NCBI GenBank assembly: GCA_963619325.1
Contig: CAVEVQ010000011.1
Location: 1-64,000 of the forward strand
Origin: UBA1181 sp963619325
Lineage (GTDB): Bacteria > Bacteroidota > Bacteroidia > Bacteroidales > Paludibacteraceae
Length of the DNA stretch: 64,000 nucleotides
Reading direction: 5' to 3'
Made by a program: the position numbers and the translations under genes. Below the pieces are notes generated by a model that did not search any database, was not told where the DNA came from, and was given only the letters and a program-made list of their open reading frames with translations. This document shows positions 13,902 through 22,666 of the stretch, in pieces; the first letter of the stretch is position 1, and every line of letters starts with the position of its first letter.

Positions 13902-15190
13902 ATGGAATGTATCATCATACTTATACTTATCTTGCTCAATGGATTGCTATCCATGTCGGAGATTGCACTTGTGTCCGCACGCAAGACAAAATTCGAGAGT
14001 GAGGCGAAGAAGGGCAAGAAAGTAGCGAAAACCGCACTGAAACTGAGTGAGGACCCCAATCGCTTCCTGTCGACGATACAGATAGGAATCACCCTTATCG
14101 GCATCCTTACCGGTCTTTATTCGGGCGAGGCTCTCGCGGGAGATCTGTCGCGCCTGCTGAGCGACATCCCCTCCCTCAGTCCGTATGCCTTTGCCATATC
14201 CAAGACAATCATCGTGGTTGTCGTCACCTACCTCACCTTGGTATTCGGTGAACTGGTGCCCAAACGAATCGGCATGGGCAATCCCGAGCGTGTGTCTCTG
14301 ATTGTAGCGCACCCCATGCTTTTGCTGTCCGTATGCGCTGCTCCGTTCGTGTGGCTATTGTCAAAGAGTACGTGGATTACGGTGAGGATGCTGGGATTAG
14401 ACAAGGGAAACGAGTCGAAGGTGACGGAGGAGGAGATAAAAGCCATCATCAAGGAGGGCTACCAGGATGGTGAAGTCCAGGAGGTGGAGCAGGACATCGT
14501 GGAACGTGTCTTCACACTGGGCGACCGCAGGGTGGACTCCATCATGACCCACCGAGGCGAGCTGGTGTGGTTGGACATCACTGACAGCATCGACCAGATA
14601 AAGGAGAAGGTGAAGGGCACAACCTTTTTGACATCTACCCCGTATCGTCAGGGAAATTAGACGACTTCTGCGGAATAGTCTACCTGAAAGACCTATTCCT
14701 ATCTATCGACCAACCAGGATTCTCTCTTGAAAAGGTGGTGCATAAAGCGCAGTTCATTCCAGAGAACCAGAGCGTGTACGCCACATTAGAGCAGTTCAAG
14801 GTCTCACGACTCAAATACGCTATCGTCACTGATGAGTTCGGCGGAATACATGGTATGGTCACCCTTAAAGACATCATGGAAGGACTCGTGGGACAAGTGC
14901 CGGAATTGGGAGAAGAACCCGACATCGTGAAGAGGGCTGACGACACTTGGCTCTTCGACGGACAATACCCGTTCTATGACTTCCTAGCTTACTTTGACCT
15001 CGAAGACTTGTATGCCGACCACGACTATAACACCATCAGCGGACTTATATTAGAAGAGCTAAACCGTCTGCCTAAGACTGGGGAGAAACTGAAATGGATG
15101 GATTTTGAATTCGAGATTGTCGACATGGACGGGGTTCGAATAGACAAAGTGCTGGTGAAACAGCTTGACGGCAAGGAAGAACCCCTATAA
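13902..15190 (+). pseudogene. CNNM/CorC-type (HlyC/CorC family) transporter, frameshifted
   Basis: The product would be an inner-membrane protein of about 430 residues with an N-terminal DUF21 transmembrane domain (TLIGILTGLYSGEALAG; VVVVTYLTLVFGELVPKRIG), two CBS domains (YAIVTDEFGGIHGMVTLKDI in the second) and a C-terminal CorC_HlyC domain (about the last 80 residues). Such proteins are linked to Mg2+/Co2+ efflux. The frame breaks at about 14611-14620: the first part runs on to a stop at 14658-14660, while DIYPVSSGKLDDF and the rest continue in another frame. One missing base explains it, either a real mutation or an assembly error. The gene is noticeably more GC-rich than its neighbours, suggesting acquisition. 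The family call is firm; the pseudogene status is not. Confidence 0.8.
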
Positions 15191-15198
15191 ACACCAAC

Positions 15199-15225
15199 TG
15201 CGTGCAACTTATTGAGCTGCACGCA
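15199..15225 (+). terminator. Hairpin after the CorC-like gene
   Basis: The 8-bp stem TGCGTGCA/TGCACGCA with an 11-base loop begins 9 bp after the stop codon. No T-run follows, so it is a weak or Rho-assisted terminator at best. Confidence 0.4.
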
Positions 15226-15394
15226 CAAGGCAAAACATAAAAATTTCAGACAAGTAATTCCAAGAAAACAGATTTGGCAGAACCTCCTACAATCAGAAGT
15301 CCGATAGTATCAAACTTGACTGCCTAAGCATAGACAAAATCATATACACAACGACAAATGAAAGTAAGATTACAACATTCATAGTTATATTTTG

Positions 15395-15402
15395 TATATT
15401 TG
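15395..15402 (+). promoter_or_regulatory. -7 box TATATTTG before the aminotransferase
   Basis: This TAnnTTTG match lies 39 bp before the start at 15442. Nothing else is recognisable in 15226-15441. Confidence 0.55.
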
Positions 15403-15441
15403 CGGGAAATTTCATTTGAAGAAAAACATAAATAACAAAAT

Positions 15442-16644
15442 ATGCCTCAGACATCGAATCGTGGGCAACAAATGCCACAGTCTCCTATTCGTAAATTAGT
15501 TCCTCTGGCTGATAAGGCTAAAGAACGTGGCATTAAAGTGTACCATCTCAATATCGGACAACCTGATCTTTTGACGCCTAAATGCGCATTGGACGCTCTC
15601 AAGAAAATCGACCGAAAAATTTTAGAATATAGTCCAAGCGATGGCATCAAATCACTGCGTGAAAAACTCGCAGGATACTACCAGAAATTTGACATCAACG
15701 TTACAGCCAAGGACATCATCATCACCTGTGGCGGTTCAGAAGCGGTGAACTTCGCATTCATGGCTTGCTTGGATCCTGGTGATGAAATTATCGTTCCAGA
15801 ACCCGCGTATGCTAACTATACTGCGTTTGCCATTGCGGCTGGCGCAACCATCAAACCAGTTCTGTCTACCATAGAGGAAGGGTTTGCATTGCCCCATATT
15901 GAGAAGTTCGAGGAAATGATCACTCCGCGCACAAAAGGAATTCTCATCTGCAATCCAAACAATCCTACGGGCTATCTCTACAATCAGAAAGAGATGAACA
16001 AGATTCGCGACTTAGTCAAGAAATACGACCTATATCTATTCTCCGACGAAGTCTACCGCGAGTTTTGTTATACAGGTGCTCCATACATCTCTGCCTTCCA
16101 CTTGAAAGGAATTGAGGAGAACGTCATCTTGTTTGATTCTGTTTCAAAAAGATATAGTGAATGTGGAATCCGCGTAGGCGCACTGGTAACCAAAAACGAA
16201 GAAGTGAGAAAGAGTGTGATGAAGTTCTGCCAGGCACGTCTCTCTCCTCCTTTAATCGGTCAAATCGTAGCAGAGGCTTCCATAGACACTCCTGAAGATT
16301 ATATGTTGGAGATGTACAACGAGTACGTTGAAAGAAGAAAATACCTTATCGACGGACTAAACCGTATTTCTGGCGTTTACTCTCCTATTCCGATGGGCGC
16401 ATTCTACACGGTGGCACGTCTGCCTATAGACGACTCGGACAAATTCTGCGCCTGGTGTTTGGAAGAATTCAATTACGAAGGACAAACCGTGATGATGGCT
16501 CCTGCCTCTGGATTCTATACGGGCAAAGGAATTGGAAGGAACGAAGTACGATTGGCGTATGTACTTGAAAAAGAAGAACTTGCAAAAGCGTTGTTCGTAC
16601 TACAAAAAGCATTGGAGGCATACCCTGGTCGTGTAAATCCATAA
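15442..16644 (+). CDS. PLP-dependent class I/II aminotransferase
   Basis: This 400-residue fold-type I aminotransferase is cytoplasmic. Typical features in order: LNIGQPDLLTP (substrate loop), CGGSEAVNFAF (phosphate-binding region), NPNNPTGYLY (Asn contacting the cofactor), LFSDEVYREF (Asp contacting the pyridine ring), FDSVSKRYSECGIRVG (Schiff-base Lys followed by the conserved Arg), and NEVRLAYVLE (carboxylate-binding Arg). This fits the aspartate/aromatic aminotransferase group, but the substrate cannot be read from sequence. It is followed after 15 bp by an FtsX-type permease, so both may be co-transcribed, although no functional link is obvious. It is distinct from the second aminotransferase at 52676. 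Confidence 0.88.
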   Translation: MPQTSNRGQQMPQSPIRKLVPLADKAKERGIKVYHLNIGQPDLLTPKCALDALKKIDRKILEYSPSDGIKSLREKLAGYYQKFDINVTAKDIIITCGGSEAVNFAFMACLDPGDEIIVPEPAYANYTAFAIAAGATIKPVLSTIEEGFALPHIEKFEEMITPRTKGILICNPNNPTGYLYNQKEMNKIRDLVKKYDLYLFSDEVYREFCYTGAPYISAFHLKGIEENVILFDSVSKRYSECGIRVGALVTKNEEVRKSVMKFCQARLSPPLIGQIVAEASIDTPEDYMLEMYNEYVERRKYLIDGLNRISGVYSPIPMGAFYTVARLPIDDSDKFCAWCLEEFNYEGQTVMMAPASGFYTGKGIGRNEVRLAYVLEKEELAKALFVLQKALEAYPGRVNP

Positions 16645-16659
16645 TAAACTTATCATATA

Positions 16660-17922
16660 ATGAATTACGAGTTGTTCATCGCCCGAAAATTATTTTTCAG
16701 CAAAGAAAAAACTGAAAAGCAAGAAGGGCGAAGAATGACCAACTCTATCACCCGCCTCTCTGTCGGCGGAATAGCAATCAGTCTGATTGTAATGATCATA
16801 GCCGTTGGTGTCGTTATCGGATTCAAGCAAGAAGTCCGAAACAAAATCATTGGCTTCGGCTCTCACATTCAGATTTCAGCGTCATTCACCAACCAAACCT
16901 ACGAAACACATCCAATCCAGTTTGACTCTACCCTTATAGATGCTCTGCAAAAGAATCCTTACGTTCACCATGTTCAGCAAGTAGGTGTTCAACCAGGCAT
17001 TCTCAAAGTCAATGATAGTTTCCACGGCATCTTATTGAAAGGCATAGATAAAAATTATGATTGGGATTTTTTTAAGAAAAACATAAAAGCCGGGACGATA
17101 CCAAGCATAACAGACACAGCCACCTGCAATGACATACTTATTTCACAAAAGGTGGCGGATATGTTCCAACTTAAAATAGGAGATAAGGCACACGTCTATT
17201 TTGTGATAGATCGGAAAGTGCGTGTCAGAGCAATGACTGTTAAGGGCATCTACACAACAGGATATTCCGACTACGACAACCTACTCGTTATAGGAGACAT
17301 CCAACACATTCGCAAACTGAATGGCTGGGAAAAAGATCAATGCAGCGACTTGGAAATTGAAATCAAGGACTTCAATGCCTTAGACGAAGCTATCAACAGC
17401 ATTTACCCCATTGTCGGAAACAGATTTGACAAGAATGGAAATTACTACATGATAAAAGGTATTAAAGACATTAATCCGCAAATTTTCGGTTGGTTAGACT
17501 TATTGGACATGAACGTGGTGATTATCTTTATTTTGATGATTGCAGTGGCTTGTTTCACGATAATTTCCGGATTGTTGATTCTCGTTCTTGACCGCACCAA
17601 TATGATTGGAATCTTAAAAGCCATGGGGGCAAACAACGGTAGCGTACAACGAATGTTTCTCTATATATCCTTATTTATCGTAGGGAAAGGTATGATAATC
17701 GGCAATTGTTTAGGATTGGTTCTTTGTTTCATTCAGAAACAATTCAATATACTTAAATTAAACGCAGACATCTATTATGTTGATGCCGTACCAATTGAAC
17801 TATCATGGATGAATGTTCTACTCATCAATATCGGTGTCTTTGCAATTTCTGCTTTAGTGTTGCGACTCTCCACTTGTATCATAACGAAAATCTCGCCAAC
17901 GAAAGCAATCCGATTTGAATAG
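16660..17922 (+). CDS. FtsX/LolC-E type ABC transporter permease
   Basis: This 420-residue inner-membrane protein has a first membrane segment at about residues 34-55 (ISLIVMIIAVGVVIGF), a large periplasmic domain (about 60-290), then three more membrane segments near 295-320, 340-365 and 385-405. The region LVLDRTNMIGILKAMGA precedes the third of these and is the conserved coupling helix of FtsX-family permeases. LolC/E homologues release lipoproteins from the inner membrane for transport to the outer membrane. Bacteroidota often encode the permease apart from its LolD ATPase, as here, where no ATPase is near. Lipoprotein release is the likeliest role; another MacB-like function is possible. 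Confidence 0.85.
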   Translation: MNYELFIARKLFFSKEKTEKQEGRRMTNSITRLSVGGIAISLIVMIIAVGVVIGFKQEVRNKIIGFGSHIQISASFTNQTYETHPIQFDSTLIDALQKNPYVHHVQQVGVQPGILKVNDSFHGILLKGIDKNYDWDFFKKNIKAGTIPSITDTATCNDILISQKVADMFQLKIGDKAHVYFVIDRKVRVRAMTVKGIYTTGYSDYDNLLVIGDIQHIRKLNGWEKDQCSDLEIEIKDFNALDEAINSIYPIVGNRFDKNGNYYMIKGIKDINPQIFGWLDLLDMNVVIIFILMIAVACFTIISGLLILVLDRTNMIGILKAMGANNGSVQRMFLYISLFIVGKGMIIGNCLGLVLCFIQKQFNILKLNADIYYVDAVPIELSWMNVLLINIGVFAISALVLRLSTCIITKISPTKAIRFE

Positions 17923-17958
17923 TTTGACTTTAGAATAAAAAGTCAAACTATAATAAGA

Positions 17959-18441
17959 CTACAAACTCGGATATACGAGATTCTCGTCTGTCGCCACTTC
18001 CAAAACCTCGTGCAAGTATTTGGATGCTTCCCAACGAGCCTCAGGCAAATTCATCAAAAGATAGTTTCCGCAATCTTTCGGACTCTGTCCTGGCACATCA
18101 CCGGTAAAGTTCTCTACAAAACGAAAACACTCCACAAGCAAAGGCAAAATCTCTTTTGAAGTCAGATACCCTTTCATCAAAAGATAATTGCCAGTCAGAC
18201 AACCCATTGGCCCCCAATAGACAATCTTATCTTTCCATACAGGATGATTACGAAGGAAAGTCGCTACTAAATGCTCCATACAGTGAATGGAAGACGGAGA
18301 CAACGCAGGCTCCCGATTGGGTTCTTTCATACGTACATCAAAAGTTGTAATGTAGTCGCCACCTACCTCGTCGATTCGACTTACATACACACCACGCTTC
18401 AACACCAAATGGTTTATGGTAAAAGAAGGTATCTTATCCAT
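17959..18441 (-). CDS. luxS: S-ribosylhomocysteine lyase (AI-2 synthase)
   Basis: This 160-residue metalloenzyme converts S-ribosylhomocysteine to homocysteine and DPD, the AI-2 precursor. The zinc ligands are visible: HCMEH (His53, His57, with Glu56 as base) and Cys124 in DCGNY. The start IPSFTINHLVLKRGVYVSR is typical, and the conserved Arg lies in FDVRM. The segment holding the second catalytic Cys reads MGCLTGNY (Cys81), whereas the family usually has GCRTGFY, so Arg and Phe are replaced. It lies 66 bp after the nucleosidase gene on the same strand; that enzyme makes its substrate. Activity is likely, given all metal ligands, but the substitutions near Cys81 deserve a test. Confidence 0.93.
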   Translation of the reverse strand: MDKIPSFTINHLVLKRGVYVSRIDEVGGDYITTFDVRMKEPNREPALSPSSIHCMEHLVATFLRNHPVWKDKIVYWGPMGCLTGNYLLMKGYLTSKEILPLLVECFRFVENFTGDVPGQSPKDCGNYLLMNLPEARWEASKYLHEVLEVATDENLVYPSL

Positions 18442-18507
18442 ATTTTATTTCTATTTTACAACAAGTATATTATATTACAAGAAATATTTTCAAGTTATAT
18501 TCTTTAA

Positions 18508-19221
18508 CTATTTCTTATACAAATCAGCATTAACAGAAGCCAAAAAATGTCTCGTCACCTCAAATGAACGAGTTGCCATTTCGCCCCAAAAATCAGCGTA
18601 TTGAGTCGCATGATCCTCCGTATTTCCTGGTGTGTCACTGATGATTCGGAAAGAAACAAACGGCACATTGTAAATGTAACACGTCTGAGCAATCGCAGCC
18701 GACTCCATGTCAACCGCAAGTCCCTGAGGGAAATGAGACTTAATCACATCCAACTCCTTTCGATCGGTGATAAACTGGTCTCCCGTACAAATCAGACCTG
18801 CATGAATCTTCGTGCCTTGTTTTCCATTCAATTTCAAAGCCACATCACACAAAGTCTTCGCACCCTCATACTGAGCAGGAAACCCTTGCACCTGACCATA
18901 TTCATTTCCATCACCACACCATACATCGTGATACACAACATTTTGAGAGACAACCACATCCATCACGCTTATCTTATTATCAATTCCCCCTGCCACTCCT
19001 GTTGAGATGACACAATCAGGAGAGAACGCGCTAATCAAAGCAGCTGAACCCAACGCAGCATTCACCTTTCCTATACCAGATTGATGCAAAATCAATGTGT
19101 TACCCTCCAAAATGCCTTTCGTGTATTTGAACTTGCCGTATGTCTCCTCCGTAACATGCTCCAACATAGATACAATTCTATCATACTCGGACGACATTGC
19201 CACCAAAACTCCAATCTTCAT
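18508..19221 (-). CDS. mtnN: 5'-methylthioadenosine/S-adenosylhomocysteine nucleosidase
   Basis: This 237-residue enzyme of the PNP_UDP family removes adenine from SAH and methylthioadenosine. It shows IGVLVAMSSEYDRI at the N terminus, TGVAGGID in the centre, TGDQFI, and AVDMESAAIAQTC (Met-Glu contact to ribose) followed by RIISDTPG with the catalytic Asp. An upstream ATG at 19248 would lie at the expected transcription start of the promoter box at 19253-19260, so I choose the internal ATG at 19221, where family similarity begins. The downstream luxS gene uses the ribosylhomocysteine that this enzyme releases from SAH. Together they recycle SAH through the Pfs-LuxS route. Confidence 0.93.
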   Translation of the reverse strand: MKIGVLVAMSSEYDRIVSMLEHVTEETYGKFKYTKGILEGNTLILHQSGIGKVNAALGSAALISAFSPDCVISTGVAGGIDNKISVMDVVVSQNVVYHDVWCGDGNEYGQVQGFPAQYEGAKTLCDVALKLNGKQGTKIHAGLICTGDQFITDRKELDVIKSHFPQGLAVDMESAAIAQTCYIYNVPFVSFRIISDTPGNTEDHATQYADFWGEMATRSFEVTRHFLASVNADLYKK

Positions 19222-19252
19222 ATTTTGCGAGATTTTTACTTTTTTCACTTCA

Positions 19253-19260
19253 CAAAGATA
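19253..19260 (-). promoter_or_regulatory. -7 box TATCTTTG of the mtnN-luxS genes
   Basis: This TAnnTTTG match on the minus strand lies 31 bp before the chosen mtnN start and argues against the ATG at 19248. A divergent box for the next gene begins 10 bp away. Confidence 0.6.
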
Positions 19261-19270
19261 GCATAATTAT

Positions 19271-19278
19271 TACCTTTG
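19271..19278 (+). promoter_or_regulatory. -7 box TACCTTTG of the gene at 19309
   Basis: This TAnnTTTG match lies 30 bp before the start at 19309 and is divergent from the mtnN promoter. Confidence 0.6.
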
Positions 19279-19308
19279 TAGAGAAGGACCTAAAGACAAA
19301 CAAGCAGG

Positions 19309-20019
19309 ATGACCAAAAAAATTTTCCCTTATAACGAAGAGGTTGATGCACAGTTCAAATTAGCCAAAAGACTATTTCATGCTTCAATGAACGGAGTAAC
19401 AGCAGAAAGCATGAAAGGAATGGGCTATAAAGTGAATTTCGGGGTCGGACTGCCTCGCATAAAGGAAATATCAGGTCGTTTTGAATACAATTCATTGATA
19501 GCTCAACGCACATGGTGGTCGGATATCCGTGAACTAATGATTTTCTCCACTCTCATCTTAGGCAAGGAGGCAGAAAGAGCATACTCCGAGATATCCGATT
19601 TGCACGAGTGGACAGCGCAGCTATTCAACATAGAACTCTGCGAACAATTTTCAAAGAACTTTCTTTCCCTCATCAATCCTTTAAACAGCAATATTGAACA
19701 AACAACGCTTCATCTGATTGATAACGAAGAAGGAAGAAAAGACTTTGAAGTGGCATTAGGTTACATCAACTATTGTAACCTTGTTACCAGATATCCAAAC
19801 CATACATTTCAGACCATTAATAGAGTCTTTGAAGTACTTCAAGAAGACGTTTATTCCGAATCTTATAATATTTATGCCACAGCAACACGATTTCTGCGTG
19901 TCTACACCCGAAAAGACGCAGAACGAGTGAAACAAATTGTTGAGAACTTAGATGAGAACAAAAGCAGTGGCATACAGAAAGTCATTGAGGAAGTTCGAAC
20001 GGAACTTTTGTTCTATTAA
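19309..20019 (+). CDS. Hypothetical protein, possibly AlkD-like helical repeat protein
   Basis: This 236-residue, mostly helical, soluble protein has no signal peptide. The layout, with an N-terminal GVGLPRIKEI, a WWSDIRELMIFSTLIL helix pair and a series of about 35-residue two-helix units, reminds me of DNA alkylation repair (AlkD-type) HEAT-like proteins. I cannot identify the catalytic Asp with confidence. It has its own promoter and is followed 28 bp later by hemolysin III. The reading frame is intact and codon use matches neighbours, so the gene is real while the function is uncertain. Confidence 0.75.
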   Translation: MTKKIFPYNEEVDAQFKLAKRLFHASMNGVTAESMKGMGYKVNFGVGLPRIKEISGRFEYNSLIAQRTWWSDIRELMIFSTLILGKEAERAYSEISDLHEWTAQLFNIELCEQFSKNFLSLINPLNSNIEQTTLHLIDNEEGRKDFEVALGYINYCNLVTRYPNHTFQTINRVFEVLQEDVYSESYNIYATATRFLRVYTRKDAERVKQIVENLDENKSSGIQKVIEEVRTELLFY

Positions 20020-20047
20020 CCAAAACTATCTATAAGGCGCAAATATC

Positions 20048-20674
20048 ATGTTTAATCAAAACAAAGCAGAATTAGCCAATACTATCACACACGGAATTTC
20101 TCTTTTGATTTTCTGTATGTTGTCCGTGTTTCTATTTATAAAGGCAGTACCCCACCATTCAACACCACTACTCGTCGGACTAATCCTCTTCTACTTCGCA
20201 GAAATTTTGATGTTTGGATCCTCCACGCTCTACCATTTTGCAAAAGATCCCGAGCAAAAACGCAACCTTCGATATTTAGACCATTGCGCCATCTACGTCT
20301 CCATCGCAGGGTCCTATTCTCCGATTCTTTTGTGGTCTGTAGGAGGCACGCTGGGCATCGTTTTTTTCATCATAATATGGGCATTGACCGTCGCTGGCAT
20401 TTTCTATAAGATATTCGCATTAGGCAAACACCCCAAACTTTCGTTAGCCTTATATTTAGCGATGGGTTGGATGGTTGTATTCATAGCCAAACCCGTGTTC
20501 GAGGCATTCCCTGCCGTCAGCCTGTGGCTTCTCTTGGCAGAAGGAATTGCTTTCTCTCTCGGAACTATTTTCTTTTGGAGAGACGAAAAACATACCTACA
20601 ACCACGCCATTTGGCATATCTTCATTTTGATAGGTTGCCTCTGCCACACCGCCGTTTTGTGGTTTCTAATGTAA
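20048..20674 (+). CDS. Hemolysin III family (PAQR-like) membrane protein
   Basis: This 208-residue inner-membrane protein has about seven transmembrane segments. Conserved family marks are HGISLLIFCM (segment 1), SSTLYHFAKDP (Ser and His of the metal site), LDHCAIYVSIAGSYSP (Asp-His), and the C-terminal HAIWHIFILIGCLCHTAVLW (two His). Together these form the proposed zinc site of the CREST hydrolase superfamily. Despite the name, bacterial members are not proven toxins, and the substrate is unknown. It converges on the FemAB-like gene. The 105 bp between them hold no terminator I can see. Confidence 0.92.
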   Translation: MFNQNKAELANTITHGISLLIFCMLSVFLFIKAVPHHSTPLLVGLILFYFAEILMFGSSTLYHFAKDPEQKRNLRYLDHCAIYVSIAGSYSPILLWSVGGTLGIVFFIIIWALTVAGIFYKIFALGKHPKLSLALYLAMGWMVVFIAKPVFEAFPAVSLWLLLAEGIAFSLGTIFFWRDEKHTYNHAIWHIFILIGCLCHTAVLWFLM

Positions 20675-20779
20675 ATCCACTAAATAACGCCATTGCTCAT
20701 CACATTATTGCTGTCTGCCCTCTCTGCTTACTTAATAGGAGCAGTCAATCCTGACGTACTTGTCAATATCTTAGGAATT

Positions 20780-21730
20780 TCACCTCTTTCCCAACGCTCT
20801 CAGCCCCAACTTCAACACACCACTACTCACACGCTCTACATTTGGATATTCAACTGAAGTCGTTCCAAATTGCGCGTATGACCATGCGATATTTTCTTGA
20901 TTTCCTCCTTCAAAATCAAAAAACTGCAGACCTAAATTGCGTGCATAGCGGATGGCCTCCCATACCAACAACGACGATGCTCCCGTGGTTTTGCAATCCT
21001 GCCGATAGGTTGGTATAAGATAGTATGCCGATCGACTGTCCCAGACCAGGAAAAGCGCTGCTTGCGACCTATTTTCTTCACCTACAGCCCACAATATCGT
21101 TCCTTGACCTCGCTTTACCGCTTCTTGACAAAGATTCAGCTCAACCGACTGCCGATTCATATTCCGCTCTCCCCTTTGCGATAGACAAAAATTATGAAAG
21201 TAGAGAAATGATTTCGAAGCAGTAGCCCCTTCTCGCACCACAACACCATTCCGCTGAGCCTTTTTTATCTGCCGTTGTTTTGCCGACGAAAAACTTTTAA
21301 ATAGTTCAGATTCTTCTCTTTGTAAATCAAACAAGACAAAGGTTCTTCGGCATGTACATTCGTAACCGTTTTGTTTTAAAATAGATAATGTTTTAAAATT
21401 CTTCGGGAAAAATTGTTGAAACCATGCGACATTTAGTTCCGCTACCTTCTGATAAACTCGTTTAACGATTGTCGCTTCCTGCTCTTTCGTCATCCCATCT
21501 TTTATCCATATTCCATTACACTGCGACAACAACGGCTGCAGAATCATCCGAAAACATAATTTTTTAACAATCATATAGGGCATGAAAGCAACGATTTCCT
21601 GTTCTTCTTCAATCAGAATCACATTCCACGCTCTTTCGCCCGCAACACATGCTTGCCACCATGCTTGCTGAAATAACGGGATCTCAGTGTTTCTCCCACA
21701 AAATTCTATGTATTTTTCCTTATCTGTCAT
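20780..21730 (-). CDS. FemAB/BioF2-like GNAT acyltransferase
   Basis: This 316-residue cytoplasmic protein is built like FemAB-type acyltransferases, two GNAT folds. Recognisable parts are an N-terminal WWQACVAGERAWNVILIEE followed by a strand FMPYMIV, the stretch FSSAKQRQIKKAQRNGVVV, and the C-terminal GASSLLVWEAIRYARNLGL and FFDFEGG. Such enzymes transfer an amino acid or acyl group from tRNA or CoA to an amine of a wall precursor or sugar. It follows rfbD on the same strand but lies behind a terminator, so it may be separately transcribed. The substrate is unknown. Confidence 0.78.
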   Translation of the reverse strand: MTDKEKYIEFCGRNTEIPLFQQAWWQACVAGERAWNVILIEEEQEIVAFMPYMIVKKLCFRMILQPLLSQCNGIWIKDGMTKEQEATIVKRVYQKVAELNVAWFQQFFPKNFKTLSILKQNGYECTCRRTFVLFDLQREESELFKSFSSAKQRQIKKAQRNGVVVREGATASKSFLYFHNFCLSQRGERNMNRQSVELNLCQEAVKRGQGTILWAVGEENRSQAALFLVWDSRSAYYLIPTYRQDCKTTGASSLLVWEAIRYARNLGLQFFDFEGGNQENIAWSYAQFGTTSVEYPNVERVSSGVLKLGLRALGKR

Positions 21731-21733
21731 ATT

Positions 21734-21768
21734 AAAAAAGAAGGCTTAACAAACCTTGTAAAGCCCTC
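21734..21768 (-). terminator. Terminator after rfbD
   Basis: On the minus strand, AGGGCTT and AAGCCTT form a 7-bp stem (one G-T pair) followed by six T. The T-run ends only a few bases before the FemAB-like start codon at 21730. Confidence 0.7.
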
Positions 21769-21793
21769 CTTATTTTTTATATCATTCAAGATA

Positions 21794-22651
21794 TTACTGA
21801 TTAGCCAACAGAATATCTAAACATTTCTTCAGAGAATCTCTCCAATAGGGCACTTCTACACCTGCATCTTTGATTTTACGCTTGTTCAAGACGCTGTAAG
21901 ATGGTCGCTCCGCCGCCGTAGGATACTCAAAACTTTCAATCGCGCCAACAGGCGTTTTAATCCCCGCTATCTCAAAAATAGCTTTCGTAAAATCATACCA
22001 ACTTATCACTCCTTCATTTGAGAAATGATAAAGTTCAAAACCAGAAAATCCTTTCTCTAACAACGTCATTATAGCAACTGCCAAATCCGTAGCGTATGTA
22101 GGCGTACCTACTTGGTCAAACACAACATTTAGATGATCTTTCTCCTTTCCCAAACGAAGCATCGTCTTCACATAGTTCGCCCCATACTCACTATACAACC
22201 AAGCAGTTCTTATCACAATGGCATCACAACCAGACATTTCAACTTCAGCCTCGCCCAATCGCTTCGTACGTCCATAGACACCTATGGGAGCAGGCTTATC
22301 CGTCTCCTTCAATGGTAGACAAGATTTTCCTCCAAACACATAGTCTGTTGAAATATGCACTAACCTTGCACCAAACTCCTTTGCGACAGTGGCTAAATTC
22401 TTCGGACCGTCCACATTTATCTTAGTAGCCAAATCCACACAACTCTCAGCTTTGTCGACTGCAGTAAAAGCAGCGCAATTAACAATGGCATTGATGTTAT
22501 TTTTTTTCACCAAATCACGCAACACGTCAACATTCGTAATGTCAACCTCTGGCATATCAGTGAAAAGGAAATTATTGTTTTTGTAATTACCTGATATTTT
22601 TCTAATGGAACTACCCAACTGACCGTTCGCTCCTGTAACCAATATATTCAT
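21794..22651 (-). CDS. rfbD: dTDP-4-dehydrorhamnose reductase
   Basis: This 285-residue short-chain dehydrogenase catalyses the last step of dTDP-L-rhamnose synthesis. It has the nucleotide-binding VTGANGQLGSSIRKI, the NCAAFTAVDKAE block, the STDYVFGG motif, the catalytic YGRTKRLGE (Tyr and Lys), and IRTAWLYS. An ATG three codons upstream (22660) is open, but the one at 22651 starts at the conserved MNILVTGA and avoids the rfbC stop region, so I prefer it. It is the last gene of the trx-rfbA-rfbC-rfbD group. Confidence 0.95.
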   Translation of the reverse strand: MNILVTGANGQLGSSIRKISGNYKNNNFLFTDMPEVDITNVDVLRDLVKKNNINAIVNCAAFTAVDKAESCVDLATKINVDGPKNLATVAKEFGARLVHISTDYVFGGKSCLPLKETDKPAPIGVYGRTKRLGEAEVEMSGCDAIVIRTAWLYSEYGANYVKTMLRLGKEKDHLNVVFDQVGTPTYATDLAVAIMTLLEKGFSGFELYHFSNEGVISWYDFTKAIFEIAGIKTPVGAIESFEYPTAAERPSYSVLNKRKIKDAGVEVPYWRDSLKKCLDILLANQ

Positions 22652-22666
22652 ATCACACAAAACACA

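Noticed and set aside
14605..14665. Programmed frameshift in the CorC-like gene
   Set aside because: No slippery heptamer or downstream structure is evident and the family is not known for recoding; mutation or sequencing error is simpler.
20675..20779. Possible small membrane peptide between hemolysin III and the FemAB-like gene
   Set aside because: A hydrophobic stretch can be read on the + strand, but there is no start codon and it runs into the antisense of the FemAB-like gene.
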